Shown here: positions 1 through 7,124 of the stretch, in pieces
How positions within the stretch are numbered: position 1 is the first letter of the stretch
Layout: the number at the start of each line of letters is the position of its first letter
Translations under genes and position numbers: made by a program
Assembly: GCA_052148715.1 (NCBI GenBank)
Contig: JBKQHQ010000276.1
Coordinates: 1-19,155, forward strand
Direction: 5' to 3'
From: JBKQHQ01 sp052148715
GTDB taxonomy: Bacteria; Pseudomonadota; Alphaproteobacteria; Rhizobiales; Xanthobacteraceae
Length of the DNA stretch: 19,155 bases
Notes under the pieces: model-generated
Databases searched by the model: none
What the model saw: the letters and a program-made list of their open reading frames with translations, nothing else
What the model was told of the DNA's origin: nothing

Positions 1-475
1 GATAGATAATGTCCGACGCGCTCCGCTTGCAAAAAAGCACAACCACCCGGCCGTAACGCTCGCGAGGCGCGAGCACTTGGTAGAGCGCCGGCCGCCGCGG
101 CGCGAGGCCGAGCCCGCCGGCCACGAACACGACGTCGCCGCCTTCGCCGGCCGCGCTTGGCCAAGCGGTCCCGAACGGGCCGCGCAGGCCCAACGAGGCC
201 CCCGCTCCAAGCCCGGCGATGGCGGCGCTAACCGCGCCGACATTGCGCACGGTGTGCACGTAGCCGCCCCGATCCGCCGGATCACCGCTCATGCTGATCG
301 CCACCTCGCCGACGCCGAACGCGTACAGCATGTTGAACTGGCCAGGCTGGAATTCCGGCCGCTCGCCGGCAACCGGCACAAGCTCCAAGGTCCTGATGTC
401 GCGCGTCTCGCGCCGTACCCGCCCGACGCGATAGGGCTGGGGAATGAAGGGATCCGCAACCACGGCCAGGCTCAC
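1..475 (-). CDS. hydG: Group 3b [NiFe] hydrogenase (sulfhydrogenase) gamma subunit, FAD/NAD(P)-binding; C-terminus cut by window edge
   Basis: The N-terminal 158 residues are visible. They show a ferredoxin-NADP reductase-like fold: an FAD-binding beta barrel with PGQFNMLYAFG at about 44-54 and GEVAISMSG at 56-64, then GLRGPFGTAWP at 96-106, then the start of the NAD(P)-binding domain with VAGGLGLAPRRPALYQ at 118-133 and VVVLFCKRSASDIIY at the edge. In this family the gamma subunit passes electrons between NAD(P)H and the iron-sulfur beta subunit in the cytoplasm. The start is the GTG at 475, whose GTGA overlaps the stop of the upstream cyclic-nucleotide-binding gene. The C-terminal part, expected to hold a 2Fe-2S cysteine cluster, and the delta and alpha subunits should follow beyond position 1. 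Dihydroorotate dehydrogenase electron-transfer subunits share the fold, but the hydB neighbour favours hydrogenase. Confidence 0.88.
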   Translation of the reverse strand, partial: MSLAVVADPFIPQPYRVGRVRRETRDIRTLELVPVAGERPEFQPGQFNMLYAFGVGEVAISMSGDPADRGGYVHTVRNVGAVSAAIAGLGAGASLGLRGPFGTAWPSAAGEGGDVVFVAGGLGLAPRRPALYQVLAPRERYGRVVVLFCKRSASDIIY

Positions 476-936
476 TTGCCGTGCTTCCCATAGACGTCGA
501 GCATCTGCAGACGGCTCTCGTCGAGCCGCTGCACGACCACGGGCAGAAAGCGCTTCATCATCTCATAGCCCAGATGATTGTCGGCCTCACACTTGTCGCG
601 CAGGCATTTCGCATCGATGCCGATCGCCCGAGTGAGCTCCATGGCACGGGCGTCGAACCGCCACCGGTACGGCGGCACGAGCCAGGCGGCGCCGACGATC
701 TCGCCTTCCCCCTCGGTGGCGAATACGACGGCCGGCTGACCCGGCGGCAGGATTTCCAGCGCAACCTTGCCCTGCCGGATCAGATAAAACTCGTCGGCGG
801 GATCGCCCTCGTGCGCCAGATATTGGCCCGCCTCGAAGCGGTGATTGCGCGCGCAGCCGGAGATGACTTGACCCAGCTCCGCCTCGAACCCGGCGAAGAA
901 GGGATGCGCCAAGACAATACGCTCAAGCCCTTCCAT
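472..936 (-). CDS. Stand-alone cyclic-nucleotide-binding domain protein (Crp/Fnr-type sensor domain, no HTH)
   Basis: The protein has 154 residues and is one Crp-type beta-roll domain: an N-terminal helix with HPFFAGF at 11-17, the FEAGQYLAHEGDPADEFYLI strand-turn region at 34-53, a GEIVG segment at 78-82 in the phosphate-binding-cassette position, and a long C-helix after about 115. True Crp/Fnr regulators are about 220-240 residues and end in a winged helix; this one stops before any HTH, so direct DNA binding is unlikely. The cassette is not canonical (GEIVGAAWLVPPYRWRFDAR), so the ligand is unknown. The ATG at 936 has a near-perfect AAGGAGG six bases upstream and overlaps the hydB stop by 14 bases; its own stop overlaps the hydG start by 4. 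It is thus translated with the hydrogenase subunits and may be an allosteric or assembly partner. That role is inference. Confidence 0.88.
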   Translation of the reverse strand: MEGLERIVLAHPFFAGFEAELGQVISGCARNHRFEAGQYLAHEGDPADEFYLIRQGKVALEILPPGQPAVVFATEGEGEIVGAAWLVPPYRWRFDARAMELTRAIGIDAKCLRDKCEADNHLGYEMMKRFLPVVVQRLDESRLQMLDVYGKHGK

Positions 937-2083
937 GATCCGCCTCCTTGGATTCGCTGGTTGCTCTGATCGCGGCCGCCTCCGCCGTGATGTCGATCCC
1001 GACCGGGCACCATGTGATGCAGCGGCCGCAACCGACGCAGCCCGACGTGCCGAACTGGTCGATCCAGCTCGCGAGCTTGTGGGTCATCCACTGACGATAG
1101 CGGGATCGGGCTTCCGTGCGCACGCTGCCGCCGTGGATGTAGGAGAAGTCGAGCGCGAAGCAGGAATCCCAGCGGCGCACGCGCTCGGCCGTTTGACCGG
1201 CAAGATCACTGTGGTCTTCGACCGTGGTGCAGAAACAGGTCGGGCAGACCATGGTGCAGTTGGCACAGGTTAGGCAACGCTGGGCAACGTCGTCCCAGCG
1301 CGGGTGGTTAGGATTGCTCTGCAACAACTCCTTGAGCCCCTCAGTATCCAGCTTGCGTCCCATGCGATTGGCGGTCCGCGCCACGATCGCATCCGCCGCA
1401 TCACTGTCTTCCGGCGAGGCCGGACGACGCGGCAGCTCCGCCAGCACCGCGCTGCCCTCGACGCTGCCGACCTCGACCAGAAAGCTGTGATGCTCTCCGT
1501 CCAGCAACTCGGTCAGGGCAAGATCGAAACCGCCCTGCGCCTTCGGGCCGGTATTCATTGATACGCAGAAGCAGGTGCCGCCGGCTTCGCCACAGTTCAC
1601 GGCAACGACGAAATTATCCCGCCGGCGCCGCTGATAGCCGGCATCGAGGTAGGATCCGCCGACAAGCACGCGGTCCTGAATGGCGATCGCATTCAGCTCG
1701 CAGGCGCGTACGCCGAGAAAGGCAAACTTCGGCACCGCCTCCTCGGCGGCGGCGACGGTGAACCCGTCGTCCGTGCGTTGCGCCTGCCACAACTGCTCGA
1801 TCGGCGGATGCAGGAAGCGCTTCCATGACTGTGGGCCAACCGCATAACCGAACAGCGCGTCGTCGGCGCGCCGCTCGAGGCGATACCGTCCGGCTTCCTG
1901 CTGGTCGGTCCATCCGGCCGGCAGATCGGCAACACTTGCAACCTCGTCGTAGACGATCGCGCCGTCGCGGACTTTTGGCCCGAGCACCTGATAACCGCGC
2001 GCCGCCAAGGTCCCGATGAGCGCGTGCAGGCCGTCACGAGAGATCGTGGCCTTCGTGCCTACGGACAAATCGACATCCGCCAT
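923..2083 (-). CDS. hydB: Group 3b [NiFe] hydrogenase (sulfhydrogenase) beta subunit, 4Fe-4S dicluster protein
   Basis: 386 residues, the usual size for HydB-like beta subunits. The C-terminal third has two ferredoxin-type cysteine sets: C270-x2-C273-x2-C276-x3-C280-P and C349-x2-C352-x2-C355-x3-C359-P. Extra conserved-looking cysteines occur in AFLGVRACEL (C128) and GGTCFCVSMNTG (C171, C173), typical of the domain shared with coenzyme F420 and sulfite reductase beta-like proteins. The expected role is electron transfer between the flavin gamma subunit and the NiFe small subunit in the cytoplasm. The ATG at 2083 has GGAGG five bases upstream. The gene lies 43 bases after folD and overlaps the next gene by 14 bases, so it belongs to a minus-strand operon that leaves the window. 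An anaerobic sulfite reductase subunit A is the main alternative, but the gene order fits hydrogenase better. Confidence 0.87.
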   Translation of the reverse strand: MADVDLSVGTKATISRDGLHALIGTLAARGYQVLGPKVRDGAIVYDEVASVADLPAGWTDQQEAGRYRLERRADDALFGYAVGPQSWKRFLHPPIEQLWQAQRTDDGFTVAAAEEAVPKFAFLGVRACELNAIAIQDRVLVGGSYLDAGYQRRRRDNFVVAVNCGEAGGTCFCVSMNTGPKAQGGFDLALTELLDGEHHSFLVEVGSVEGSAVLAELPRRPASPEDSDAADAIVARTANRMGRKLDTEGLKELLQSNPNHPRWDDVAQRCLTCANCTMVCPTCFCTTVEDHSDLAGQTAERVRRWDSCFALDFSYIHGGSVRTEARSRYRQWMTHKLASWIDQFGTSGCVGCGRCITWCPVGIDITAEAAAIRATSESKEADHGRA

Positions 2084-2126
2084 CTGGACCTCCGTCGGTG
2101 CTCATTTACCCTAAAGCATGGGATGG

Positions 2127-3044
2127 TCATAGACCTGAACGCCCTTTCCACGACGGAATGGCGAGGCCGCGGCGTCGGTGAGCGGAGATGAGCGTATTGC
2201 GCAGGAGGCATGCGATGGTCATCGGACCCACACCGCCCGGAACCGGCGTGATTGCACCCGCGACGTTCTGCGCCTCGGCAAAAGCCACGTCGCCGACGAG
2301 CCGCGACTTGCCGTTCGGCAAAGCCATCCGGTTGATGCCGACATCGATCACCACCGCGCCAGGCTTGATCCAGCTTCCCCGCACGAGCTCCGCTTTGCCC
2401 GCAGCCGACACCAGAATGTCGGCGCGGCGCGCCAGGCTCGGCACGTCGCGGCTTTGCGAATGAGCGAGCGTCACGCTGCAGTTCTCGGCCAGCAGCAGGG
2501 CAGCCATCGGTTTGCCGACGATGTTGGAGCGGCCGATCACGACGGCCTCGGCCCCGGCAAAAGTGGGCACTACATCACGCAGCAGCATGAGGCAGCCGTA
2601 GGGCGTGCACGGAACGAGTGCCTTGCCCAGTGCCTTGCCGCCGCTCCACAGACGTCCAACGTTTTGGGGGTGGAAACCGTCGACATCTTTCGCGGGATCG
2701 ATTGCATCGATGACGTTCTGCGGATCGATGTGCTTGGGCAACGGCAACTGCACCAGAATGCCGTCGATCTTGTCGTCGGCATTCAGCCGAGCGATGAGCG
2801 CCAAAAGATCGGCTTCGCTGGTCGTCGCCGGCAGGACGTGCACGAAACTCTGAAGACCAGCGGCGACCATCGCCTTGCCCTTGCTGCGGACATAGATCTG
2901 GCTTGCCGGGTCGTCCCCCACCAGCACGGCACAAAGCCCGGGGACGACGCCCGATTTGGCCTTGAGGTCCGCCGCGACCGCTGCGACGTCGGCGCTCAAC
3001 CGCGCCGCGCGCGCCTTGCCATCGATCAGCTTCGTGTCAACCAT
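2127..3044 (-). CDS. folD: Bifunctional methylenetetrahydrofolate dehydrogenase / methenyltetrahydrofolate cyclohydrolase FolD
   Basis: FolD interconverts 5,10-methylene-, methenyl- and 10-formyl-tetrahydrofolate with NADP+ in the cytosol. Counting from the chosen start, the hallmarks are YVRSKGK (Y51, K55, the catalytic lysine region), VQLPLP at 98-103, DVDGFHP at 120-126, VPCTP at 144-148, the nucleotide-binding VVIGRSNIVGKP at 168-179, and the C-terminal PVPGGVGPMT at 268-277. At 305 residues it is full length. Two in-frame ATGs are six bases apart; the second (3044) is preferred because AAGGA lies seven bases before it and only one base before the first (3050). It follows the flavin monooxygenase gene by 32 bases and precedes hydB by 43, so co-transcription with the hydrogenase genes is plausible. 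Whether this is the only FolD of the genome cannot be seen here. Confidence 0.96.
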   Translation of the reverse strand: MVDTKLIDGKARAARLSADVAAVAADLKAKSGVVPGLCAVLVGDDPASQIYVRSKGKAMVAAGLQSFVHVLPATTSEADLLALIARLNADDKIDGILVQLPLPKHIDPQNVIDAIDPAKDVDGFHPQNVGRLWSGGKALGKALVPCTPYGCLMLLRDVVPTFAGAEAVVIGRSNIVGKPMAALLLAENCSVTLAHSQSRDVPSLARRADILVSAAGKAELVRGSWIKPGAVVIDVGINRMALPNGKSRLVGDVAFAEAQNVAGAITPVPGGVGPMTIACLLRNTLISAHRRRGLAIPSWKGRSGL

Positions 3045-3076
3045 GCACATGTCCTTCGCTCTCGCGCCGCGAATAG

Positions 3077-4150
3077 CTAAAATGCCGTCCCCAGTATGGC
3101 CGCGGCTGGCGCGTCGTCTTCGTTCATGGCGGCGAGCACCGGCATGACCTCGCGCTTGAACAAGGCGAGCGAGTGCATTTCCTGCGCGTGGGTGAGCGAG
3201 CTGAACGCCAGGAGCAGCACCAGATAATTCTGCCGGATCCGACCGGCCTGCTCGACAAGAATGCGACGGATGGTATCAGGACTCCCGACCACCAGCGTGC
3301 CCGCGGCCTTCGACTGATCGTAATCCGCCGAGATCGAGATCGGTGGGAACTTGCCGCGCTCGACCCACAGCCAGGCCAGGCTGTCGAACCAGCGCTTGTA
3401 GGCCGGCCGCGCGATGCGCTCGGCCTCCGCGTCCGAATTGGCCACGAACATCGCGCGCATCACCCCGCAATGCGGAGCCTTGACCGGCGAAGGATAGTTT
3501 CGGCGGTCGCCGGCGAACGCGGTCCAGTGCGCGCGGAAGGTCGCAAGCATTGTCGCGACCTTCTCGTCCGGCCCGAGCGTGACGCCATTCATCCCGCGCT
3601 TGGCAGCGAAGACCGGACCATGCTCCCCGCGCAGCCCGTACCAGAATGGGGGATGCGGGCGTTGCAACGGCTTGATCACGACCGGAACGTCCTTGAAGGA
3701 GTAGCGATCACATTCGTAGTCGATGCGATCATCGGTGAAGCCCTGATAAAGCACATTGAAGGCGTGCGCGAAATCCACGTCCGACTGGTTGAAATCGATG
3801 CCGTAGGCCGCGAACTCCATGGGCGAAATGCCGCGTCCAACACCGATGTCGAGCCGGCCGCCGCTGAGATGGTCGAGCATGCACAGCTCTTCCAGCAGGC
3901 GCAGCGGATGATACAGCGGCAGGAGGTAAAGCAGCGTGCCGAGCCGGATGCGGTGCGTCTCGCGCGCTGCCGCCGCCCGATAGACGCTCGGCGACGGCGT
4001 CACCGAGAGCGGCGTCGCATGATGCTCGGAGAGATGATAGCCGGTGAAGCCGGCTTCCTCCGCTGCCTGCAGCAGGACGAGGCGTTCCTCGTAGGTCTTT
4101 TGCAGCGCCTCTCCCCGGTCATCGATGTAATCGAAGATGCCGAATTTCAT
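3077..4150 (-). CDS. Luciferase-like (LLM class) FMN-dependent monooxygenase
   Basis: 357 residues of the bacterial luciferase-like TIM-barrel family. Supporting features are the N-terminal MKFGIFDYIDDRG, the LSEHH segment at about 39-43, a hydrophobic strand around RLGTLLYLLPLYHPLR, LDHLSGGRLDIGVGRG near 92-107, and PPFWYGLRGEHGP further on. Members use reduced FMN and O2 on aldehydes, sulfonates, amines or other substrates; nothing here fixes the substrate. The frame is open another 64 codons upstream (to 4342), but that extension is arginine-rich, runs through a terminator hairpin and overlaps the pstB end, so the ATG at 4150 is chosen, with GGGAGAAAG 10-18 bases before it. An FMN reductase partner is not encoded next to it; HydG or another flavin reductase might supply reduced flavin, but this is speculation. 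Confidence 0.9.
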   Translation of the reverse strand: MKFGIFDYIDDRGEALQKTYEERLVLLQAAEEAGFTGYHLSEHHATPLSVTPSPSVYRAAAARETHRIRLGTLLYLLPLYHPLRLLEELCMLDHLSGGRLDIGVGRGISPMEFAAYGIDFNQSDVDFAHAFNVLYQGFTDDRIDYECDRYSFKDVPVVIKPLQRPHPPFWYGLRGEHGPVFAAKRGMNGVTLGPDEKVATMLATFRAHWTAFAGDRRNYPSPVKAPHCGVMRAMFVANSDAEAERIARPAYKRWFDSLAWLWVERGKFPPISISADYDQSKAAGTLVVGSPDTIRRILVEQAGRIRQNYLVLLLAFSSLTHAQEMHSLALFKREVMPVLAAMNEDDAPAAAILGTAF

Positions 4151-4234
4151 GTCGAGCTGCTTTCTCCCGCAATAGCCTTTCGCCAGTCGACCACTCTTGC
4201 GGCAAAACCTAGCATCGCGTCGGCATCGAGTCGC

Positions 4235-4260
4235 AAAAAACCTCGGACGCCGTCCTGAGG
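4235..4260 (-). terminator. Rho-independent terminator downstream of pstB
   Basis: On the minus strand CCTCAGGAC-GGC-GTCCGAGG forms an eight-base-pair stem with one bulged base and a three-base loop, followed directly by six T. It lies about 80 bases after the pstB stop and 85 bases before the flavin monooxygenase start. It therefore probably ends the pstB transcript and separates it from the monooxygenase-folD-hyd unit, which would then need its own promoter in 4151-4234. I could not pick out a convincing sigma-70 pair there. Confidence 0.78.
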
Positions 4261-4338
4261 CCCGCCAGACCAGACGACGGTAGCGGACGGCTCTGGTGCT
4301 GACTTGCCGAGTTGGGAACAGCTCTCGTGAGGCCGCGA

Positions 4339-5160
4339 TCAACCGAAGCGACCGGTGATGTAACGCTGCGCACGCGGATCGCTCGGAACCATGAAAAGAC
4401 GGTTGCTAGATTCGAATTCGACAAGCTCTCCCAGATACATGAAGCCGGCGAAGTCGGAGATGCGAGCGGCTTGCTGCATATTGTGGGTGACGATCGCGAT
4501 CGTGTAGTCCTGCTTCAATTCCATGATCGTTTGCTCGATCTTGGCCGTCGCGATCGGGTCGATCGCCGAGCATGGCTCGTCGAGCAGGATGACCTCCGGT
4601 TTCAATGCAATCGCGCGCGCGATGCATAGGCGTTGCTGCTGACCACCCGACAGGCTCAGTCCCTGGGTCGAGAGCTGATCCTTCACCTCATCCCACAGCG
4701 CCGCACGACACAACGCCGACTCGACCCGCTCGTCCAGATCGGCGCGGGACAGCCGTTCGTAGAGCCGGATACCGAACGCAATGTTCTCATAGATCGACAT
4801 GGGGAACGGCGTGGGCTTCTGGTAGACCATGCCGACCCGCGCCCGCAGCCGTTGGCAGTCGCATGTGGGAGCAAGAATGTTCTCGCCGTTGAGCAGCACC
4901 TCCCCTTCTGCACGCTGGCCCGGGTAAAGATCGTACATACGATTGAAGACACGCAGCAGCGTAGATTTCCCGCAGCCCGAAGGACCAATGAAGGCCGTCA
5001 CCTGTCGCGCGAAAAGGGGCACCGAAATGTCCTTTAGCGCGCGGTTGCCGTCCTCGTAATAGAAGTTCAGCCGGCGAACGCTGATTTTCTCGGTCAGTTG
5101 CTCGGATTCGAGCGGCGGGGACGGCAGGGTTGCCGCAACATTGATCATCGGGACGCTCAT
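4339..5160 (-). CDS. pstB: Orphan PstB-like phosphate ABC transporter ATP-binding protein
   Basis: 273 residues, the usual PstB length. All nucleotide-binding motifs are intact: Walker A GPSGCGKST at 59-67, Q-loop MVYQKPTPFP (Q114), signature LSGGQQQR at 170-177, Walker B ILLDEPCSAIDP at 191-202 and the switch histidine in THNMQQ (H226). The QKPTPFP and DEPCSA strings are diagnostic of PstB, which powers the PstSCAB high-affinity phosphate importer. Slight departures from the usual sequence are IDP for LDP and a CDC segment at 100-102. No pstS, pstC, pstA or phoU is adjacent: upstream is a tetR gene and downstream a terminator and the monooxygenase gene. It is either a second PstB that serves a PstCA encoded elsewhere or has been recruited to another job. 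The ATG at 5160 has GGAG six bases upstream. Confidence 0.93.
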   Translation of the reverse strand: MSVPMINVAATLPSPPLESEQLTEKISVRRLNFYYEDGNRALKDISVPLFARQVTAFIGPSGCGKSTLLRVFNRMYDLYPGQRAEGEVLLNGENILAPTCDCQRLRARVGMVYQKPTPFPMSIYENIAFGIRLYERLSRADLDERVESALCRAALWDEVKDQLSTQGLSLSGGQQQRLCIARAIALKPEVILLDEPCSAIDPIATAKIEQTIMELKQDYTIAIVTHNMQQAARISDFAGFMYLGELVEFESSNRLFMVPSDPRAQRYITGRFG

Positions 5161-5249
5161 ATGATGCTCCGCCCGGACAAAACTCAGAACTGCGCAGCCC
5201 CGCGCATTCGAAGAATATGGTCTCCTCGCATGCCCGCGCGGCGCTGTTA

Positions 5250-5263
5250 TTGAGCTAGATCAT
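5250..5263. promoter_or_regulatory. Weak FNR/FixK-like palindrome upstream of pstB
   Basis: TTGAGCTAGATCAT matches the FNR/FixK consensus TTGAT-N4-ATCAA at 8 of 10 defined positions. Its centre is about 96 bases before the pstB start, which would allow class II activation with a transcript start near 5215. An 8/10 match is expected several times by chance in a window this long, so it is only a candidate. It gains some weight because it is intergenic. Confidence 0.3.
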
Positions 5264-5278
5264 TCATCCAAATGTCAT
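5261..5278 (+). promoter_or_regulatory. Pho-box-like direct repeat upstream of pstB (low confidence)
   Basis: CATTCAT-CCAA-ATGTCAT resembles two CTGTCAT PhoB half sites in 11-base phasing (5 of 7 and 6 of 7 matches), and it lies upstream of a pstB-like gene. The repeat reads on the plus strand whereas pstB is on the minus strand, which is not the usual orientation. It also overlaps the FNR-like site. Confidence 0.25.
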
Positions 5279-5367
5279 AATTCTTCATGGAAGCGTCCCG
5301 TCGGGCGAATGCATAGCGTGGGGGCGTCCGGCGGGGCAGGCGCTTCGCCGCGGATTCCGACGCAGCG

Positions 5368-6042
5368 TCAGCCGTGACTGTTTCGCGGCGGCACTCGGCA
5401 GCCATCGAGAAAGAGGCGGACCGCGGCGCGCAGCCGACGTTGCTCTTGGTCGGGCGTTTCACGAAAGCCAAGCAGCGCGAGGCGCTGTGGGATTCCGACA
5501 ACAGTAATAAAGAACTGCTCAGCCGTCAGCTGCGGGTGCCGCAGATCGATCTCGCCGCGGTCGGCGTAGACCGTCAGCACCCGCTCGATCTCACCAATGC
5601 CGCGGTGGCGATTTCGCTCGATGAAAAGACGGGCGAGTCCGGGGAATCGAGGCGCGGCCGTCACAAAGAGGCGATTCAGAGCAACCGCATCCGGCTGCAA
5701 TGCGATGTTGAGGAGCGTTCTCCCAAACTGGAGCAGGCCCTTTTCCGCGTGCTGCCGCGCAGGCTTGAATGCGTGCAATGTTTCCAGCCGATCTGCGAAG
5801 AAATGCTCGATGGCTGCCACGAACAGCTCGGACTTGTCGGCGTAACGGGCATAGATGAACCGCTTGGCGACGCCCGCCTGCTTGGCGATCTCATCCATGG
5901 AGACCGCATCGAGGCCGTGGGCAAGAAATAGACGCGTCGCTGCTTCGAGCAGGGCGCTGTGACGCCGCTCCGCTTCCGCGCGTGTCGGCCGGCCCCCGGG
6001 ACCGCGTTTGAACTCGGTCGTCTCTAACATCGCGTCCGCCAT
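5368..6042 (-). CDS. TetR/AcrR family repressor with AefR-like C-terminal domain
   Basis: 224 residues from the ATG at 6042; the open frame begins at a TTG at 6072 but that start is less likely. The N-terminal DNA-binding domain is clear: AATRLFLAHGLDAVSMDEIAKQAGV then AKRFIYARYADKSELF, the usual TetR helix-turn-helix followed by the Y-F-dK-e-L helix. The C-terminal half (FGRTLLNIALQPDAV, APRFPGLARLF, TAEQFFITVVGIPQRLALLG) resembles the AefR-like ligand domain. It is divergently transcribed from the HlyD/ABC exporter genes, and a symmetric repeat lies between the two starts, so it most likely represses the exporter and itself until a toxic ligand binds. The arrangement recalls cecR (ybiH) and ybhGFSR of E. 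coli. Confidence 0.93.
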   Translation of the reverse strand: MADAMLETTEFKRGPGGRPTRAEAERRHSALLEAATRLFLAHGLDAVSMDEIAKQAGVAKRFIYARYADKSELFVAAIEHFFADRLETLHAFKPARQHAEKGLLQFGRTLLNIALQPDAVALNRLFVTAAPRFPGLARLFIERNRHRGIGEIERVLTVYADRGEIDLRHPQLTAEQFFITVVGIPQRLALLGFRETPDQEQRRLRAAVRLFLDGCRVPPRNSHG

Positions 6043-6086
6043 ATTGACCGGATGCCTTGGTTGATCAAGCAACAGGGGCGTGATAA

Positions 6087-6109
6087 TGCAACGATAGCGT
6101 CGCGTTGCA
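6087..6109. promoter_or_regulatory. Probable TetR operator (7-9-7 inverted repeat)
   Basis: TGCAACG at 6087-6093 and CGTTGCA at 6103-6109 are exact inverted repeats around a nine-base spacer. The site lies in the 83-base gap between the divergent tetR (start 6042) and the hlyD-type gene (start 6126), ending 17 bases before the exporter start. Its size and place fit a TetR-dimer operator that would block both promoters. Confidence 0.6.
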
Positions 6110-6125
6110 AAGGGCTCCCCCGATC

Positions 6126-7124
6126 ATGGATCGGCGAACGATTCTGATATTCGGGGTCGTGATCGCCGCGGCGGCGACTGGCGTCGGGTTGTGGTGGTAC
6201 AAGAGCCGCCCACCGGTGCCGACCCAATGGCAAGGATATGCGGAAGCCGATTTCGTGAAGGTCGGGCCGACGCAGCAAGGCTTGCTCACCGAGGTCAATG
6301 TCGCGAGAGGCGATTGGGTCGTAGAAGGCGCCCCGCTCTTTGCCCAGGATGACACGTCCGACCGCGCCGGGCGTGATCAGGCTGTGCGCCAGCTCGCGCA
6401 AGCGCAGGATCAGCTGGCGAATCTTCAGGCCGGGGGCAAGCCGACCGAAATTGCGCAGGCCGAAGCCAACCTCGCCGATGCGCACGCGACGCAGGATCGG
6501 GCTCGGTCGGACCTGGAGCGCGGCGAACGGCTGGGGCCGATCGGCGGCATCAGCGCCCAGAACCTCGATCAGATGCGCACCGACTTGCGTTCCGCGCAGG
6601 CCAAAGTCTCGGTCGCCGAGGCGGCGCTCGCGCAAATGCGCGCGCCGATGGGCCGCGAGGGCGAGATCAAGGCACAGCGTGCGGCCGTCGAGGCTGCTCG
6701 TGCGGCGCTGGAGATGGCGGACTGGCGCCTATCGCAACGGCGGGTGACGGCGCCGGCGGCTGCCAGGGTTGCCGACGTACTCGCGCGTCCCGGCGAGACG
6801 ATGGCCGCGGGCGCACCGGTCGTATCGCTGCTACCCCCGGGCAATATTTTCGTGCGGTTTTTCGTCCCGGAGACGGACTTGGCGACCCTGCATCGCGACG
6901 GCCAGGTCGCGATCATCTGCGACAGTTGTCCACCCGACCTGTCGGGGCGCATCTCGTTCATCGCGCCGCAGGCCGAATACACGCCGCCGGTGATTTACAG
7001 CGAATCGAGCCGGGCCAAGCTTGTTTATATGATCGAAGCGCGCCCGCCGCGCGAGCGGGCCGCGCTGCTCAATCCCGGACAGCCGGTCGCCGTGAAGCCG
7101 ATCCAAGCGAGCGATCGGCCATGA
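6126..7124 (+). CDS. HlyD-family periplasmic adaptor (membrane fusion protein) of an ABC exporter
   Basis: 332 residues. One N-terminal membrane anchor (about 4-24, ILIFGVVIAAAATGVGLWW) is followed by a biotinyl-lipoyl-like half (GLLTEVNVARGDWVVEGAPL at about 53-72), a long alanine/glutamine-rich coiled coil (about 80-200), the second lipoyl half (VTAPAAARVADVLARPGETM) and a beta-barrel region (NIFVRFFVPETDLATLHRDG). It should bridge the inner-membrane ABC permease to an outer-membrane channel, as YbhG or YhiI do. The start is the ATG at 6126 with AAAGGG 12-17 bases upstream; a TTG 21 bases earlier is in frame but falls inside the operator. Its stop overlaps the ATPase start in an ATGA. No outer-membrane factor gene is in the window. 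Confidence 0.93.
   Translation: MDRRTILIFGVVIAAAATGVGLWWYKSRPPVPTQWQGYAEADFVKVGPTQQGLLTEVNVARGDWVVEGAPLFAQDDTSDRAGRDQAVRQLAQAQDQLANLQAGGKPTEIAQAEANLADAHATQDRARSDLERGERLGPIGGISAQNLDQMRTDLRSAQAKVSVAEAALAQMRAPMGREGEIKAQRAAVEAARAALEMADWRLSQRRVTAPAAARVADVLARPGETMAAGAPVVSLLPPGNIFVRFFVPETDLATLHRDGQVAIICDSCPPDLSGRISFIAPQAEYTPPVIYSESSRAKLVYMIEARPPRERAALLNPGQPVAVKPIQASDRP

Noticed and set aside
3173..4258. A 361-codon plus-strand frame opposite the flavin monooxygenase gene
   Set aside because: It mirrors the monooxygenase frame, has no family features and no ribosome site; the minus-strand protein is clear.
6060..6070. TTGATCAA palindrome before the tetR gene as an FNR site
   Set aside because: FNR/FixK sites need a four-base spacer between the halves; here the halves abut, and the wider match fails.
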